DNA of 64,000 nt, taken from Paraburkholderia sp. BCC1884 (GTDB taxonomy: Bacteria > Pseudomonadota > Gammaproteobacteria > Burkholderiales > Burkholderiaceae). Below, piece after piece: positions 52,468-61,392 of this stretch. How positions within the stretch are numbered: position 1 is the stretch's first letter; every line of letters begins with the position of its first letter. The notes beneath the pieces are model-generated. The model did no database searches. It was not told the DNA's origin and saw nothing but the letters and a program-made list of their open reading frames with translations. The stretch is from the NCBI RefSeq assembly GCF_900996225.1, contig NZ_CAAJGL010000134.1, positions 62,001-126,000 of the forward strand, given 5' to 3'. Made by a program: the position numbers and the translations under genes.

Positions 52468-54105
52468 ATGACTGGCTTCAACTGGCAAAACCCCTATCCG
52501 ACGCCGCGTCTTCCTGTATTCGCGCGCAATATCGTCTCGACCTCGCATCCGCTGGCCGCGCAAGCCGGCCTGCGCATGTTGTGGAAGGGCGGCAATGCCG
52601 TCGACGCGGCGATCGCGGCGGCGGCCGCCATCACGGTCGTGGAGCCGGTGTCGTGCGGCTTGGGCGGCGACGCTTTCGCACTGGTGTGGGACGGCAGGAA
52701 GCTGCACGGTTTGAACGCGTCGGGCGTGTCGCCGGCGGCGTGGAATGTGGATTACTTCAAGCGCAAGTACGGCGAGGAAAACGGCATCGCGAAGCAGCCC
52801 AAGCGCGGCTGGGATGCGGTGACGGTGCCCGGCGTGATTGCCGGTTGGGAAGCGTTGCATCAGAAATTCGGCACGCTGCCGTTCGCCGATCTGATGGAAC
52901 CGGCGATCGAAATCGCCGAGCGCGGTCACGCGGTGGCGAGCATCGTCGCCTATAAGTGGGCGGCCGCCGTCCCCGAGTTGAAAGACCTGCCGGGCTTCGC
53001 GCAAACCTTCATGCCGCGCGGCCGCGCGCCCGAAGTGAGCGAACTGGTGCGCTTTCCGGGTCACGCGAAGACGCTGCGCAAGCTCGCCGAGCAAGGCCCG
53101 CGTGCGTATTACGAAGGCGAGATCGCCGAGCAGATCGCCGCGTTTGCGCGCGAGGGCGGCGGCGCGCTGACGGCGGAAGACCTGCGCAACTATCGCGCGG
53201 ATTGGGTCGAGCCGATCGGCAAGGATTATCGCGGCTACACCGTCCACGAAATTCCGCCGAACGGGCAGGGCATCGCGGCGCTGATCGCGTTGGGCATCCT
53301 CGAAAAATTCGACGTGAAGGAACTGACCGTCGACAACGTCGAGTCGCAGCACCTGCAGATCGAGGCGATGAAGCTGGCGTTCGCCGATGTCTACCAATAC
53401 GTGGCCGATCCTCGGTCGATGGACGTCACGCCCGAGCAGATGCTCGACGACGCCTACCTCACGTCGCGCGCCAGGCTGATCGATCATAAGCGCGCCACGC
53501 AGTTCGACTTCGGCATGCCGAAGGCCGGCGGCACGATCTACATGTCGGTGGCGGACGAGCGCGGCATGATGGTCAGCTTCATCCAGTCGAATTACATGGG
53601 CTTCGGCTCGGGCATCGTGGTGCCGGACAGCGGCATCGCCATGCAGAACCGCGGCTGCGGCTTCTCGATGGACCCGAAATCGCCGAACGTGGTGGAAGGC
53701 GGCAAGCGGCCGTTCCACACCATCATTCCGTCGTTCCTCACGCAGCAGGTGAACGGCCAGCAGGAAGCGGTGATGAGCTTCGGCGTGATGGGCGGCGACA
53801 TGCAGCCGCAAGGGCATCTGCAATCCATCGTACGGATGCTCGACTACGGTCAGCAGCCGCAGGCGGCATGCGACGCACCGCGCTGGAAGGTCAATCGCGA
53901 CTTCACCATCGACATCGAATCGACGCTCGATCCGAAGACCGCCGAAGCCCTGCAGAAGCTCGGCCACACGATCAAGTCGGTGGACGATCCGTATATGGAC
54001 TTCGGCTCGGGCCAGTACATCTGGAAGCTCGATCGCAACGATCCGGAGCGCGGCTACGTGGCGGCAAGCGACAGCCGCCGCGACGGGCTGGCCGCCGGTT
54101 TCTAA
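52468..54105 (+). CDS. ggt: Gamma-glutamyltransferase family protein (cytosolic, YwrD-like)
   Basis: Ntn-hydrolase that transfers or hydrolyses gamma-glutamyl groups. 545 residues from ATG 52468, with no signal peptide, so it should stay in the cytosol (classical periplasmic GGT has one). The autoprocessing/nucleophile threonine is Thr356 (GGTIYMSVADERG). VSCGLGGDAFALVW, NAVDAAIAAAAAITVVEP and the C-terminal FGVMGGDMQPQGHLQ are typical of the family. A self-processed precursor of two chains is expected. Symbol is family-level only. Followed 148 bases later by an MHS transporter that may import a substrate. Confidence 0.88.
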   Translation: MTGFNWQNPYPTPRLPVFARNIVSTSHPLAAQAGLRMLWKGGNAVDAAIAAAAAITVVEPVSCGLGGDAFALVWDGRKLHGLNASGVSPAAWNVDYFKRKYGEENGIAKQPKRGWDAVTVPGVIAGWEALHQKFGTLPFADLMEPAIEIAERGHAVASIVAYKWAAAVPELKDLPGFAQTFMPRGRAPEVSELVRFPGHAKTLRKLAEQGPRAYYEGEIAEQIAAFAREGGGALTAEDLRNYRADWVEPIGKDYRGYTVHEIPPNGQGIAALIALGILEKFDVKELTVDNVESQHLQIEAMKLAFADVYQYVADPRSMDVTPEQMLDDAYLTSRARLIDHKRATQFDFGMPKAGGTIYMSVADERGMMVSFIQSNYMGFGSGIVVPDSGIAMQNRGCGFSMDPKSPNVVEGGKRPFHTIIPSFLTQQVNGQQEAVMSFGVMGGDMQPQGHLQSIVRMLDYGQQPQAACDAPRWKVNRDFTIDIESTLDPKTAEALQKLGHTIKSVDDPYMDFGSGQYIWKLDRNDPERGYVAASDSRRDGLAAGF

Positions 54106-54253
54106 GCCCGCATCGACAAGGCGCCGCTTCAATGCGGCGCCTGGTTGCTTTTTGCGCGCGATGGATTGGCGCATTTCCCCGCGCGCTACGGTCTCCATCG
54201 ACGCCGCAGCAACCCACACAAGTATCAGCACTTCGAGCAAGGCAGGAGACATC

Positions 54254-55624
54254 ATGCAGACCCCCGCGTCGCCCTCGGCGATCGCTTCCCCTCATTCCCC
54301 GGCCGCGCCGCTTTCCAAAGCGATGGTGCGGCGGATCGTGTTTTCGTCGTCGGTCGGCAATGCGCTCGAGTGGTTCGATTTCCTGGTCTACGGCTACTTC
54401 GCGAGCATCATCGCCAAACAGTTTTTCCCGATGCAGGACGAGTGGCTCTCGACGCTGCTCGCCATCGCCACCTTCGGCATCTCGTTCCTGATGCGTCCGC
54501 TCGGCGCGATCGTGCTGGGCGTCTATGGCGATCGTCAAGGCCGCAAGGCCGCGTTGACACTCGCCATCGCGCTGATGATGGTCGGCACCTTCACGATGGC
54601 CGTGATGCCGCCGTATGTGTCGATCGGTCTCGCCGCGCCCGTGCTGATCCTCGTCGCGCGTCTCGTGCAGGGCTTTGCGGTGGGCGGCGAGTTCGGCAGC
54701 GCGACGGCCTTCATGGTCGAACATAGCGCGTCGCGTCGCGGCTATTACGCAAGCTGGCAGTTCGCGAGTCAGGGGCTCGCCGCGATCACCGCGGCCGCTT
54801 TCGGCTCGCTCCTGACTGCGTGGATGCCGCCCGAGCAGCTCAATAGCTGGGGCTGGCGCCTGCCGTTCGTGTTCGGCTTGCTGGTCGGGCCGGTGGGGTT
54901 CTATATCCGCTCACATCTGGACGAAACGCCGGAATTCCTCGCGCTGCGCGAGGCGCGCGAAACGGCGGCGCGAGACCAGCAGGCGGCCGGCGACGAGCAG
55001 CAGGACGCTTCGTTTGCCAGCCAATGGGTCAACCTGCTGCTCGCGGTCGGCATCGTTGCGCAGTCCACGGTCGGCGTGTATGTGCTGCAGCTTTACATGC
55101 CGATGTATGCGGTCAAACAGTTGCATATGCCGGCGGCGGCGGCATTCGGCGTGGTGGTGCTCAACGGCGGGTTGCAGTTCCTGTTGTCGCCGGTCATGGG
55201 CGCGTTGTCCGATCGCATCGGACGGATTCGCATCATGCTGACCACGTCGATTCTGATGGGCGTGTTGATCTATCCGATGTTCGCGTTGCTGCAGTCGCAT
55301 CCGACCGTCGGCTGGCTGTTGTTGTTGCAAGGCACGGCCGGAATTTTCAAGGCCGCTTACTCCGGACCCATGCCTGCGCTGATGTCCGAGATCTTCCCGA
55401 CGCGCGTTCGCTCGACCGGTCTTTCGATCGCTTACAGCATCGGCGTGACGATCTTCGGCGGCTTTGCGCCGACGATTGTCGAGACCTTCATTCACCTGAC
55501 CGGCGACAAGCTCGCGCCGAGTTACTACGTGCTGATCGCCGCCGTGCTGTCGGGTCTGTCGCTGATCGTCGTGGCCGCGCGCATGCGTCGCGTCCGGCCG
55601 ACGCAAGGCGTTCAGCCTGCCTGA
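54254..55624 (+). CDS. MFS transporter, metabolite:H+ symporter (MHS) family
   Basis: 456 residues from ATG 54254, set by AGGAG 7 bases upstream. Twelve transmembrane segments. The opening FSSSVGNALEWFDFLVYGYFASIIAKQFFP and LGAIVLGVYGDRQGRK (motif A) are characteristic of the MHS group (proline/betaine, citrate, shikimate or dicarboxylate symporters). The exact solute cannot be read from the sequence. It ends before a terminator at 55701. Confidence 0.92.
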   Translation: MQTPASPSAIASPHSPAAPLSKAMVRRIVFSSSVGNALEWFDFLVYGYFASIIAKQFFPMQDEWLSTLLAIATFGISFLMRPLGAIVLGVYGDRQGRKAALTLAIALMMVGTFTMAVMPPYVSIGLAAPVLILVARLVQGFAVGGEFGSATAFMVEHSASRRGYYASWQFASQGLAAITAAAFGSLLTAWMPPEQLNSWGWRLPFVFGLLVGPVGFYIRSHLDETPEFLALREARETAARDQQAAGDEQQDASFASQWVNLLLAVGIVAQSTVGVYVLQLYMPMYAVKQLHMPAAAAFGVVVLNGGLQFLLSPVMGALSDRIGRIRIMLTTSILMGVLIYPMFALLQSHPTVGWLLLLQGTAGIFKAAYSGPMPALMSEIFPTRVRSTGLSIAYSIGVTIFGGFAPTIVETFIHLTGDKLAPSYYVLIAAVLSGLSLIVVAARMRRVRPTQGVQPA

Positions 55625-55700
55625 AGCCGCCGTGCCCAGGCTTGATAAGTGCGGCCGGCGGCCTTGCCGGATCGGCCTCACACAAGCGCTCCAGTCGTTG

Positions 55701-55728
55701 AAGCCAGCTCGTCGAGCTGGCTTTTTTT
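55701..55728 (+). terminator. Terminator of the MHS transporter gene
   Basis: AAGCCAGCTC-GTC-GAGCTGGCTT stem with a TTTTTTT tail. Confidence 0.9.
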
Positions 55729-55900
55729 ATGGCGTGCGCCGCGCGTATTCGTCGGACCGAAGGGTTCGACTAGGTGCGAATTGGAACTGAGACGCTGCGG
55801 CATGGTCTGTGCTGGGTTATCTGCAGAGTTGTGAAACTGCGGCTAAGATGCAAAGTACAAGGGGTTAACTCTAATCAAGGTGCTGTATCTGACACGGCGT

Positions 55901-55923
55901 ACCGCCCGGCGATAACGGGCGGT
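55901..55923 (+). promoter_or_regulatory. Leader hairpin of the diiron-protein gene
   Basis: ACCGCCCG / CGGGCGGT, perfect 8-bp arms with a 7-base GCGATAA loop, 46 bases before the ATG at 55970. Strong GC stem in a 5' leader; possible stability or regulatory element. Confidence 0.4.
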
Positions 55924-55969
55924 CGCGAGCTTGCTCCACGAGTCGATACAGCTTTCGGAGCAAGACACG

Positions 55970-56797
55970 ATGCATACCGAGTTGAACCATGTCATGCCCT
56001 GGCGGATCGAGGATATCGACCTCACCCGCATTGACCGGCAAAAGGCCGTCGCCAACGAAGATCTGCTGCTCCTCTTGTGCGCGGCTTCGTTTATCGAAAG
56101 CGGCACCGATCTTTACACCAGTAACCTCAGCACGTTTTTCGACGGCGATCCAGAAGTGTCGGCGTGGCTCAACGGCGAATGGGAACCGGAAGAAATGCAG
56201 CACGGCCGGGCGCTCAAGACGTATATCGCTTACGTATGGCCCGAGTTCGACTGGGACACTGCGTTCAGCAACTTCATGGAAGAGTATTCGCTGACCTGTT
56301 CGGTGGAAGATTTCGAAAAGACCCGCGCGCTGGAAATGGTGGCGCGCTGCGTGGTGGAAACGGGTACGGCCACGTTGTATCGCGCGATCGGCGAGTGCTC
56401 GGACGAACCGGTACTCAAGCAGATCACCGACAACATCCGCACCGACGAAGTCCGTCACTACAAGCACTTTTTCAAGTTCTTCAAGAAGTACAACAAGATC
56501 GAAGGCAACGGCCGTCTTGCCGTGCTCGGCGCATTGATGCGTCGTGTCATGGAGATCAAGAACGAAGACTCGGAGATTGCGTTGCGCCACGTGTTCGCGA
56601 TTCGTTATCCGGAGCGCGTGCATGACTCGGCCTATAACCGCGAACGCGCGGCGCGTATCAATGCGTTGGTGCGGCGCAATCTGTCGGCCGACATGTGCGT
56701 GAAGATGCTGCTCAAGCCGCTCGACTTGCCGGCGCGGATTCAGCCTGGCGTGCATTACCCGCTCGCCAAGATCACGCAGCACGTGTTCTTCCGGTAG
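55970..56797 (+). CDS. Ferritin-like diiron protein, function unknown
   Basis: 275 residues from ATG 55970, with GGAG at 55957-55960. Four-helix-bundle diiron ligands can be placed: Glu43 (FIESGTDLY), Glu75-x-x-His78 (EEMQHGR), Glu130 (VVETGTATLY), and Glu160-x-x-His163 (DEVRHYKHF). This gives the two-Glu plus two-ExxH set of ferritin-like oxygenases and acyl-ACP-desaturase-type enzymes. Rich in Tyr and Trp near the metal. No signal, no membrane segment. The substrate is unknown; neighbours (MHS transporter, split-barrel protein) give no clear pathway. Confidence 0.7.
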   Translation: MHTELNHVMPWRIEDIDLTRIDRQKAVANEDLLLLLCAASFIESGTDLYTSNLSTFFDGDPEVSAWLNGEWEPEEMQHGRALKTYIAYVWPEFDWDTAFSNFMEEYSLTCSVEDFEKTRALEMVARCVVETGTATLYRAIGECSDEPVLKQITDNIRTDEVRHYKHFFKFFKKYNKIEGNGRLAVLGALMRRVMEIKNEDSEIALRHVFAIRYPERVHDSAYNRERAARINALVRRNLSADMCVKMLLKPLDLPARIQPGVHYPLAKITQHVFFR

Positions 56798-56906
56798 ATC
56801 GGCGGTATGACGCGATGACCGTGACTGGCCCGCAGAGGTAGGCATGCGGGCCATTTGCTTTTCAAGGCATGATGGCCACTTGCTGACTCGTTATCGGACC
56901 GATGCC

Positions 56907-57431
56907 ATGAGCGATTCCCCCGCACCCGAACGTCCGCTCGAACAGATCGTGTTCGACGAGTGGCCCGATGCCGTGCGCGCGCTGTTCGACGGCACGTCGC
57001 TCGCGAGCAAGGCGCGCTTCACCGCGTCGCTGCTGACGGTCGATACGAACGGCCATGTGCGTACGTCATTGCTGGGCGTCGGCGAGTTGTATGCGCCCGA
57101 TTCGCGCACGCTATGCCTCGCGTTATGGCCGCAAGCGCGGGCGGCGCGTGCTGTCGCGCGCGAGGGGCGAGCGGCGCTGACCTTTGTCTGTGAGGCGGCG
57201 TTCTATCAGGTGCAGTTGCGCGTCGCTCCACTCGCAAGCGCGGCGGGCGATGACAGCGGGCTGGTCTATCTGGTCGGATCGATCGACACCGCAGAAGCGC
57301 AGAGCGTGCGTTATGCGCGTCTGACAAGCGGCGTGACGTTTGAACTGGAAGAGGAGAGAGAGACGGTGCTCGACCGCTGGGAACGGCAGATCGAGCACCT
57401 GAAGCAAGCTGCTGCTTCGGCTAGCCGCTAG
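56907..57431 (+). CDS. Pyridoxamine-5'-phosphate-oxidase-like split-barrel protein
   Basis: 174 residues from ATG 56907. The segments KARFTASLLTVDTNGHVRTSLLGVGELY and LCLALWPQARAARAVAREGRAALTFV look like the FMN-binding split barrel of PNPOx-like proteins (small hydrophobic strands, paired arginines), but the match is by pattern only. FMN or F420 could be the cofactor, or none. Between the diiron gene and the convergent rhlE. Confidence 0.5.
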   Translation: MSDSPAPERPLEQIVFDEWPDAVRALFDGTSLASKARFTASLLTVDTNGHVRTSLLGVGELYAPDSRTLCLALWPQARAARAVAREGRAALTFVCEAAFYQVQLRVAPLASAAGDDSGLVYLVGSIDTAEAQSVRYARLTSGVTFELEEERETVLDRWERQIEHLKQAAASASR

Positions 57432-57543
57432 CCCTTCAGCGAAGAAGGGCGCCGCTAGCGAGACGATAAGACTTAAGACTCAGCGGCGTTCGCGCTGGAC
57501 GTCGCGCGAGACACCGTGTTGCTTCAGGCAGGCTACGTGGCGA

Positions 57544-59118
57544 TTAACGTCCGCGTTGACCGGTGCGCGTGGGTTGACCACCGCGCGGTCCGTCGTTACG
57601 CGGCTTCGCAGCGCCGCCGCCCAGCAACGCACCCGGATTGCCGCCTTGCGGCCGGGCGCCCTGCGGCTTGCGCGGCGCATGCTGCGCACCGCTGCCTTCG
57701 TGCGCAACAGCGCGCGGCTGGCCATCCTGACGTTGGCCGTCACGGCGCGGCTGCCCACCGTTGCCGGCCGGCTTCGTGCCTTGCGGCTTCGGCTGCTGCT
57801 GACCGTTCGCCGCACGTTGCGGCTGTCGCTGAGGCTGTCGTTGCGCGGGCTTCGCGGAAGCCGCGCCATCACGCTTCGGCGCGCCCTGACCTTGACGCGG
57901 CGAACGTCCGCCGCCGCCACCGCCGCCGCCGCCACCTTGGCCGCGACGCAGAATCGGCTCAGGCTTGGCCGTCGGGTCCGGCTCGAAACCGGCGATCACT
58001 TCCTGCGGCACCTGACGCTTGATCAGCTTCTCGATGTCCTTCAGCAACTGCAGTTCGTCGACGCACACCAGCGACACCGCTTCGCCCGTCGCGCCAGCAC
58101 GACCCGTGCGGCCGATGCGGTGCACGTAGTCTTCCGGCACGTTCGGCAGATCGTAGTTGACTACGTGCGGCAGTTGATCGATATCGATACCGCGTGCGGC
58201 GATGTCGGTCGCGACCAGCACCTGCAGCGTGCCGTCCTTGAACTCGGCCAGCGCGCGCGTGCGGGCCGACTGGCTCTTGTTGCCGTGAATCGCCAGCGCG
58301 CTGATGTCGTCTTTGGTCAACTGCTCGGCCAGACGATTCGCGCCGTGCTTGGTACGCGTGAACACCAGCACCTGGAACCAGTTGTGTTCCTTGATCAGGT
58401 GCGTGAGCAGTTCGCGTTTCTTGTCGCGATCCACCGGGTGAATCTTTTGCGCGACGCTTTCCGCCGTGGTGTTGCGACGCGCCACTTCGATCAGCGCCGG
58501 CGAGTCGAGCAGGTTGTCAGCGAGCGTTTTGATCTCGTCCGAGAACGTGGCCGAGAACAGCAGGTTCTGACGCTTCGGCGGCAGCTTGGCGAGCACGCGC
58601 TTGATGTCGTGGATGAAGCCCATGTCGAGCATCCGGTCGGCTTCGTCGAGTACGAGAATCTCGAGATGCGACAGATCGATGGTCTTCTGCTGCATGTGGT
58701 CGAGCAAACGACCCGGCGTCGCGACGACGATATCCACGCCGCTGCGCAACGCGCCGATTTGCGGATTAATGCCGACGCCGCCGAACATCACCGTCGACTT
58801 CAGCTTCAGATACTTACCGTAGGCACGCACGCTTTCTTCGACCTGCGCGGCCAGCTCACGCGTCGGCGTGAGGATCAGCGCGCGCACGGCGCGCTTGCCC
58901 GAACCCGTGGTGACGGCGGGCATGGAATTCAGACGTTGCAGGATCGGCAACGTGAAACCGGCGGTCTTGCCGGTGCCCGTCTGCGCGCCGGCCAGCAGGT
59001 CGCCGCCGTTGAGCACGGCGGGAATCGCCTGCGTCTGGATCGGAGTCGGGGTGGTGTAACCGAGTTCGTGTACAGCGCGGACCAACGGTTCGGACAAGCC
59101 GAGGGAATCAAAAGACAT
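57544..59118 (-). CDS. rhlE: ATP-dependent RNA helicase, DEAD-box (RhlE)
   Basis: 524 residues from ATG 59118. Complete motif set: Q motif (TPTPIQTQAIP), I AQTGTGKTA, Ia PTRELAAQ, Ib TPGRLLDH, II VLDEADRM, III SAT, and in the second RecA lobe HRIGRTGR. The last 150 or so residues are a low-complexity Gly/Gln/Pro/Arg tail (an unbroken run of ten Gly, then repeated QPQRQPQ-like and RG-rich blocks), typical of RhlE IDRs that bind RNA or drive condensates. Likely cold-shock and ribosome assembly. Confidence 0.93.
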   Translation of the reverse strand: MSFDSLGLSEPLVRAVHELGYTTPTPIQTQAIPAVLNGGDLLAGAQTGTGKTAGFTLPILQRLNSMPAVTTGSGKRAVRALILTPTRELAAQVEESVRAYGKYLKLKSTVMFGGVGINPQIGALRSGVDIVVATPGRLLDHMQQKTIDLSHLEILVLDEADRMLDMGFIHDIKRVLAKLPPKRQNLLFSATFSDEIKTLADNLLDSPALIEVARRNTTAESVAQKIHPVDRDKKRELLTHLIKEHNWFQVLVFTRTKHGANRLAEQLTKDDISALAIHGNKSQSARTRALAEFKDGTLQVLVATDIAARGIDIDQLPHVVNYDLPNVPEDYVHRIGRTGRAGATGEAVSLVCVDELQLLKDIEKLIKRQVPQEVIAGFEPDPTAKPEPILRRGQGGGGGGGGGGRSPRQGQGAPKRDGAASAKPAQRQPQRQPQRAANGQQQPKPQGTKPAGNGGQPRRDGQRQDGQPRAVAHEGSGAQHAPRKPQGARPQGGNPGALLGGGAAKPRNDGPRGGQPTRTGQRGR

Positions 59119-59331
59119 AAAAGCTCTTTGCAATGCAGTTTCGCGAGCGGCAACCATGGGCTGAGCAGGCATGAATGCGGCATGAACACGCCCGCATGGC
59201 GTGCTCGAGGCCCAAGCCTGGTTCCATTCGCAGAGAAATCGGCGGCACGCGGGACACGCATGCCGAATGCTTCAACGCGCTATCAAGACACGTTGACTGG
59301 CCTTAAGTTGCATTTCGCCGCCGTGGGCGTG

Positions 59332-59952
59332 TCACGCGACGTAGCGCGCAACACTGACGAATTGACACAGACTGCCCGCCAGTACGAACAGGTGCCAGAT
59401 ACCATGTCCGTGCCGGATGCGCTCGTCGTTGATGAAGAAGTAGATGCCGGCGCTGTAGATGATCCCGCCGGCCACGAGCCAGGCGGTTCCCGCTGCTGGT
59501 AAAGCTTGCACCAGCGGGCGGACGGCAACGAGCGCGAGCCATCCCATCAGGACATACAGCACCATCGAAACGCTGCGGGTGCGTCGCCCGAGCGTCAGTT
59601 CCTGCACGATGCCGAGAGCGGCAAGCCCCCAGCTTACGCCGAATAGCGACCAGCCCCACGGTCCGCGCAACGTAACAAGTGTGAACGGAGTGTAACTGCC
59701 GGCGATCAGCAGGTAGATCGCCGAATGGTCGCATTTTTGCAGAACCGCTTTGACACGCGGGTTGCGCACGCTGTGGTAAAGCGTCGAGATAGCATACAGC
59801 ACGAACAGCATCGCACCGTAAACGCTGAAACTGACCACCTTGTACGCGTCGCCGTCGAGCGCGCCCATCGTCACGAGCGCAGCCAGACCTACCACCGACA
59901 GCACGGCGCCGACGAGGTGGGTCACGCTGTTGAAACGCTCACCGACATGCAC
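59332..59952 (-). CDS. Hemolysin III / PAQR family membrane protein (TrhA-like)
   Basis: 206 residues with seven hydrophobic segments. The conserved N-terminal GERFNSVTHLVGAVLS, SLTYHS-like ISTLYHS with the second-helix acids, DHSAIYLLIAGSYTPFTL and the C-terminal IWHLFVLAGSLCQF contain the metal-ligand histidines of the PAQR fold. Bacterial members act in membrane fluidity homeostasis; hemolytic activity in the name is historical. Confidence 0.88.
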   Translation of the reverse strand: MHVGERFNSVTHLVGAVLSVVGLAALVTMGALDGDAYKVVSFSVYGAMLFVLYAISTLYHSVRNPRVKAVLQKCDHSAIYLLIAGSYTPFTLVTLRGPWGWSLFGVSWGLAALGIVQELTLGRRTRSVSMVLYVLMGWLALVAVRPLVQALPAAGTAWLVAGGIIYSAGIYFFINDERIRHGHGIWHLFVLAGSLCQFVSVARYVA

Positions 59953-60072
59953 GGCTCATTCCTCCTACGCGGTTTCATCGGACCAAAAGAGCCCACATGA
60001 TACCGGTCCTGCAAAAACGAAGGGCGCGGCCGCGTAATCCGCAGGCCGCGCCCCAGGTGCTACGAACGCTGC

Positions 60073-61371
60073 CTAGTCGAGCGGCGCTGAACGCAGATCG
60101 GACACTTGCTGCGGCGACACCGCCGTGCCGTGGTTGCCCCACGACATCCGGATGTACGTCACGACAGCGGCCACTTCCGTGTTCGACAGCGCCTGCGCGA
60201 ACGGCGGCATGCCGTACGGATGCGGGTTGCCATCCGTGCTCGGCGGATAACCGCCGTTCAGCACCATACGGATCGGGTTGACCGCCGACGGCATCTGGAT
60301 CGACTGGTTATTCGCCAGCGGCGGGAACGACGGCGGCATGCCGAGGCCGTTTGTCGCGTGACACTTCGCGCAGTTGTCACCGTAGATCTTCTGACCTTGC
60401 TTCAACAGTTCGCCGCCGAACTTTTCCGACGTTTCCAGTTGCAGCGCTTCCGGTGCTTCGCTCTTTTGCGGAATCGTCTTCAGATACGTGGCCATCGCGT
60501 TGATGTCCGTGTCCGACATGTACTGCAGGCTGTTGTGAACCACTTCAGCCATCGGACCGAACACGGCGCCGCGGTTCGACACGCCGTTCTTCAGCAGATC
60601 GGCGATGTCTTTGGTTTCCCAGTCGCCGAGGCCGGCTTCCTTGTTCGACGTCAGCGACGGCGCATACCAGTTCTGCAGCGGGATCAGGCCGCCGGCGAAC
60701 GCCGCCGAGCTGACCGGGCCGCCCATTGCGTTGATCGAGGTGTGGCACATGCCGCAGTGGCCGAGGCCTTCGATCAGGTAAGCACCGCGGTTCCATTCGA
60801 CCGATTTGGTCGGGTCCGCCTTGTACTCGCCTTCACGGAAAAACAGCGTGCGCCAGCCGATCAGCATATTGCGCTGGTTGAACGGGAATTTCAGTTCGTG
60901 CGGACGGCTCGCCACGTTGACCGGCGCGACCGAGCGTAGGTACGCGTAGATCGCGTCCGAGTCGGCGCGCGTGACCTTCGTGTAGCTGGTGAACGGGAAG
61001 CCCGGATACAGCAGGCTGCCGTCTTTCGACCGACCGGTATGCATGGCGCGGTAGAAGTCGTCCTGCGTCCATTTGCCGATGCCGTACTGGTCGTCAGGCG
61101 TGATGTTCGGCGTGAACATCGTGCCGAACGGCGTGGCCATCGGCAGGCCGCCGGCGAACTGCTTGCCGCCGCGCACCGTGTGGCAGGCGATACAGTCGCC
61201 GGCCCGGGCGAGATACTCGCCCTTCTTGATCAGGTCGGCCTGGTCGGCGGGTGTGGCCGCCATTGCCGAGCCGTTGTGCAGGTTGTCGCCGCCCGACCAC
61301 AGGACGGGAACGAGTGCGGCAGCCGCGACGATGACGACTGCCGAGAGGGCGAACAAAGACTTGCGTTTCAT
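60073..61371 (-). CDS. Triheme cytochrome c (alcohol/gluconate dehydrogenase-type subunit)
   Basis: 432 residues. N-terminal hydrophobic segment (about 7-24) then three CxxCH heme sites: Cys60-Ile-Ala-Cys63-His64, Cys206-Gly-Met-Cys209-His210, Cys334-Ala-Lys-Cys337-His338. The size and triheme layout match the membrane-bound cytochrome subunit of quinoprotein or flavoprotein alcohol/aldehyde/gluconate dehydrogenases, passing electrons to ubiquinone or an oxidase. No dehydrogenase subunit is adjacent. Shares an operon with the diheme cytochrome 21 bases upstream. Confidence 0.88.
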   Translation of the reverse strand: MKRKSLFALSAVVIVAAAALVPVLWSGGDNLHNGSAMAATPADQADLIKKGEYLARAGDCIACHTVRGGKQFAGGLPMATPFGTMFTPNITPDDQYGIGKWTQDDFYRAMHTGRSKDGSLLYPGFPFTSYTKVTRADSDAIYAYLRSVAPVNVASRPHELKFPFNQRNMLIGWRTLFFREGEYKADPTKSVEWNRGAYLIEGLGHCGMCHTSINAMGGPVSSAAFAGGLIPLQNWYAPSLTSNKEAGLGDWETKDIADLLKNGVSNRGAVFGPMAEVVHNSLQYMSDTDINAMATYLKTIPQKSEAPEALQLETSEKFGGELLKQGQKIYGDNCAKCHATNGLGMPPSFPPLANNQSIQMPSAVNPIRMVLNGGYPPSTDGNPHPYGMPPFAQALSNTEVAAVVTYIRMSWGNHGTAVSPQQVSDLRSAPLD

Positions 61372-61392
61372 TTGAGTGTCTCTCCCGGTGCC

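Larger units (their letters stand above)
55625..55969. other. Intergenic region between the MHS and diiron-protein genes
   Basis: 345 bases. Contains the terminator at 55701-55728 and the hairpin at 55901-55923; the rest shows no gene. The promoter of the diiron-protein gene must lie between the terminator and the hairpin; I could not fix it. Confidence 0.55.
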
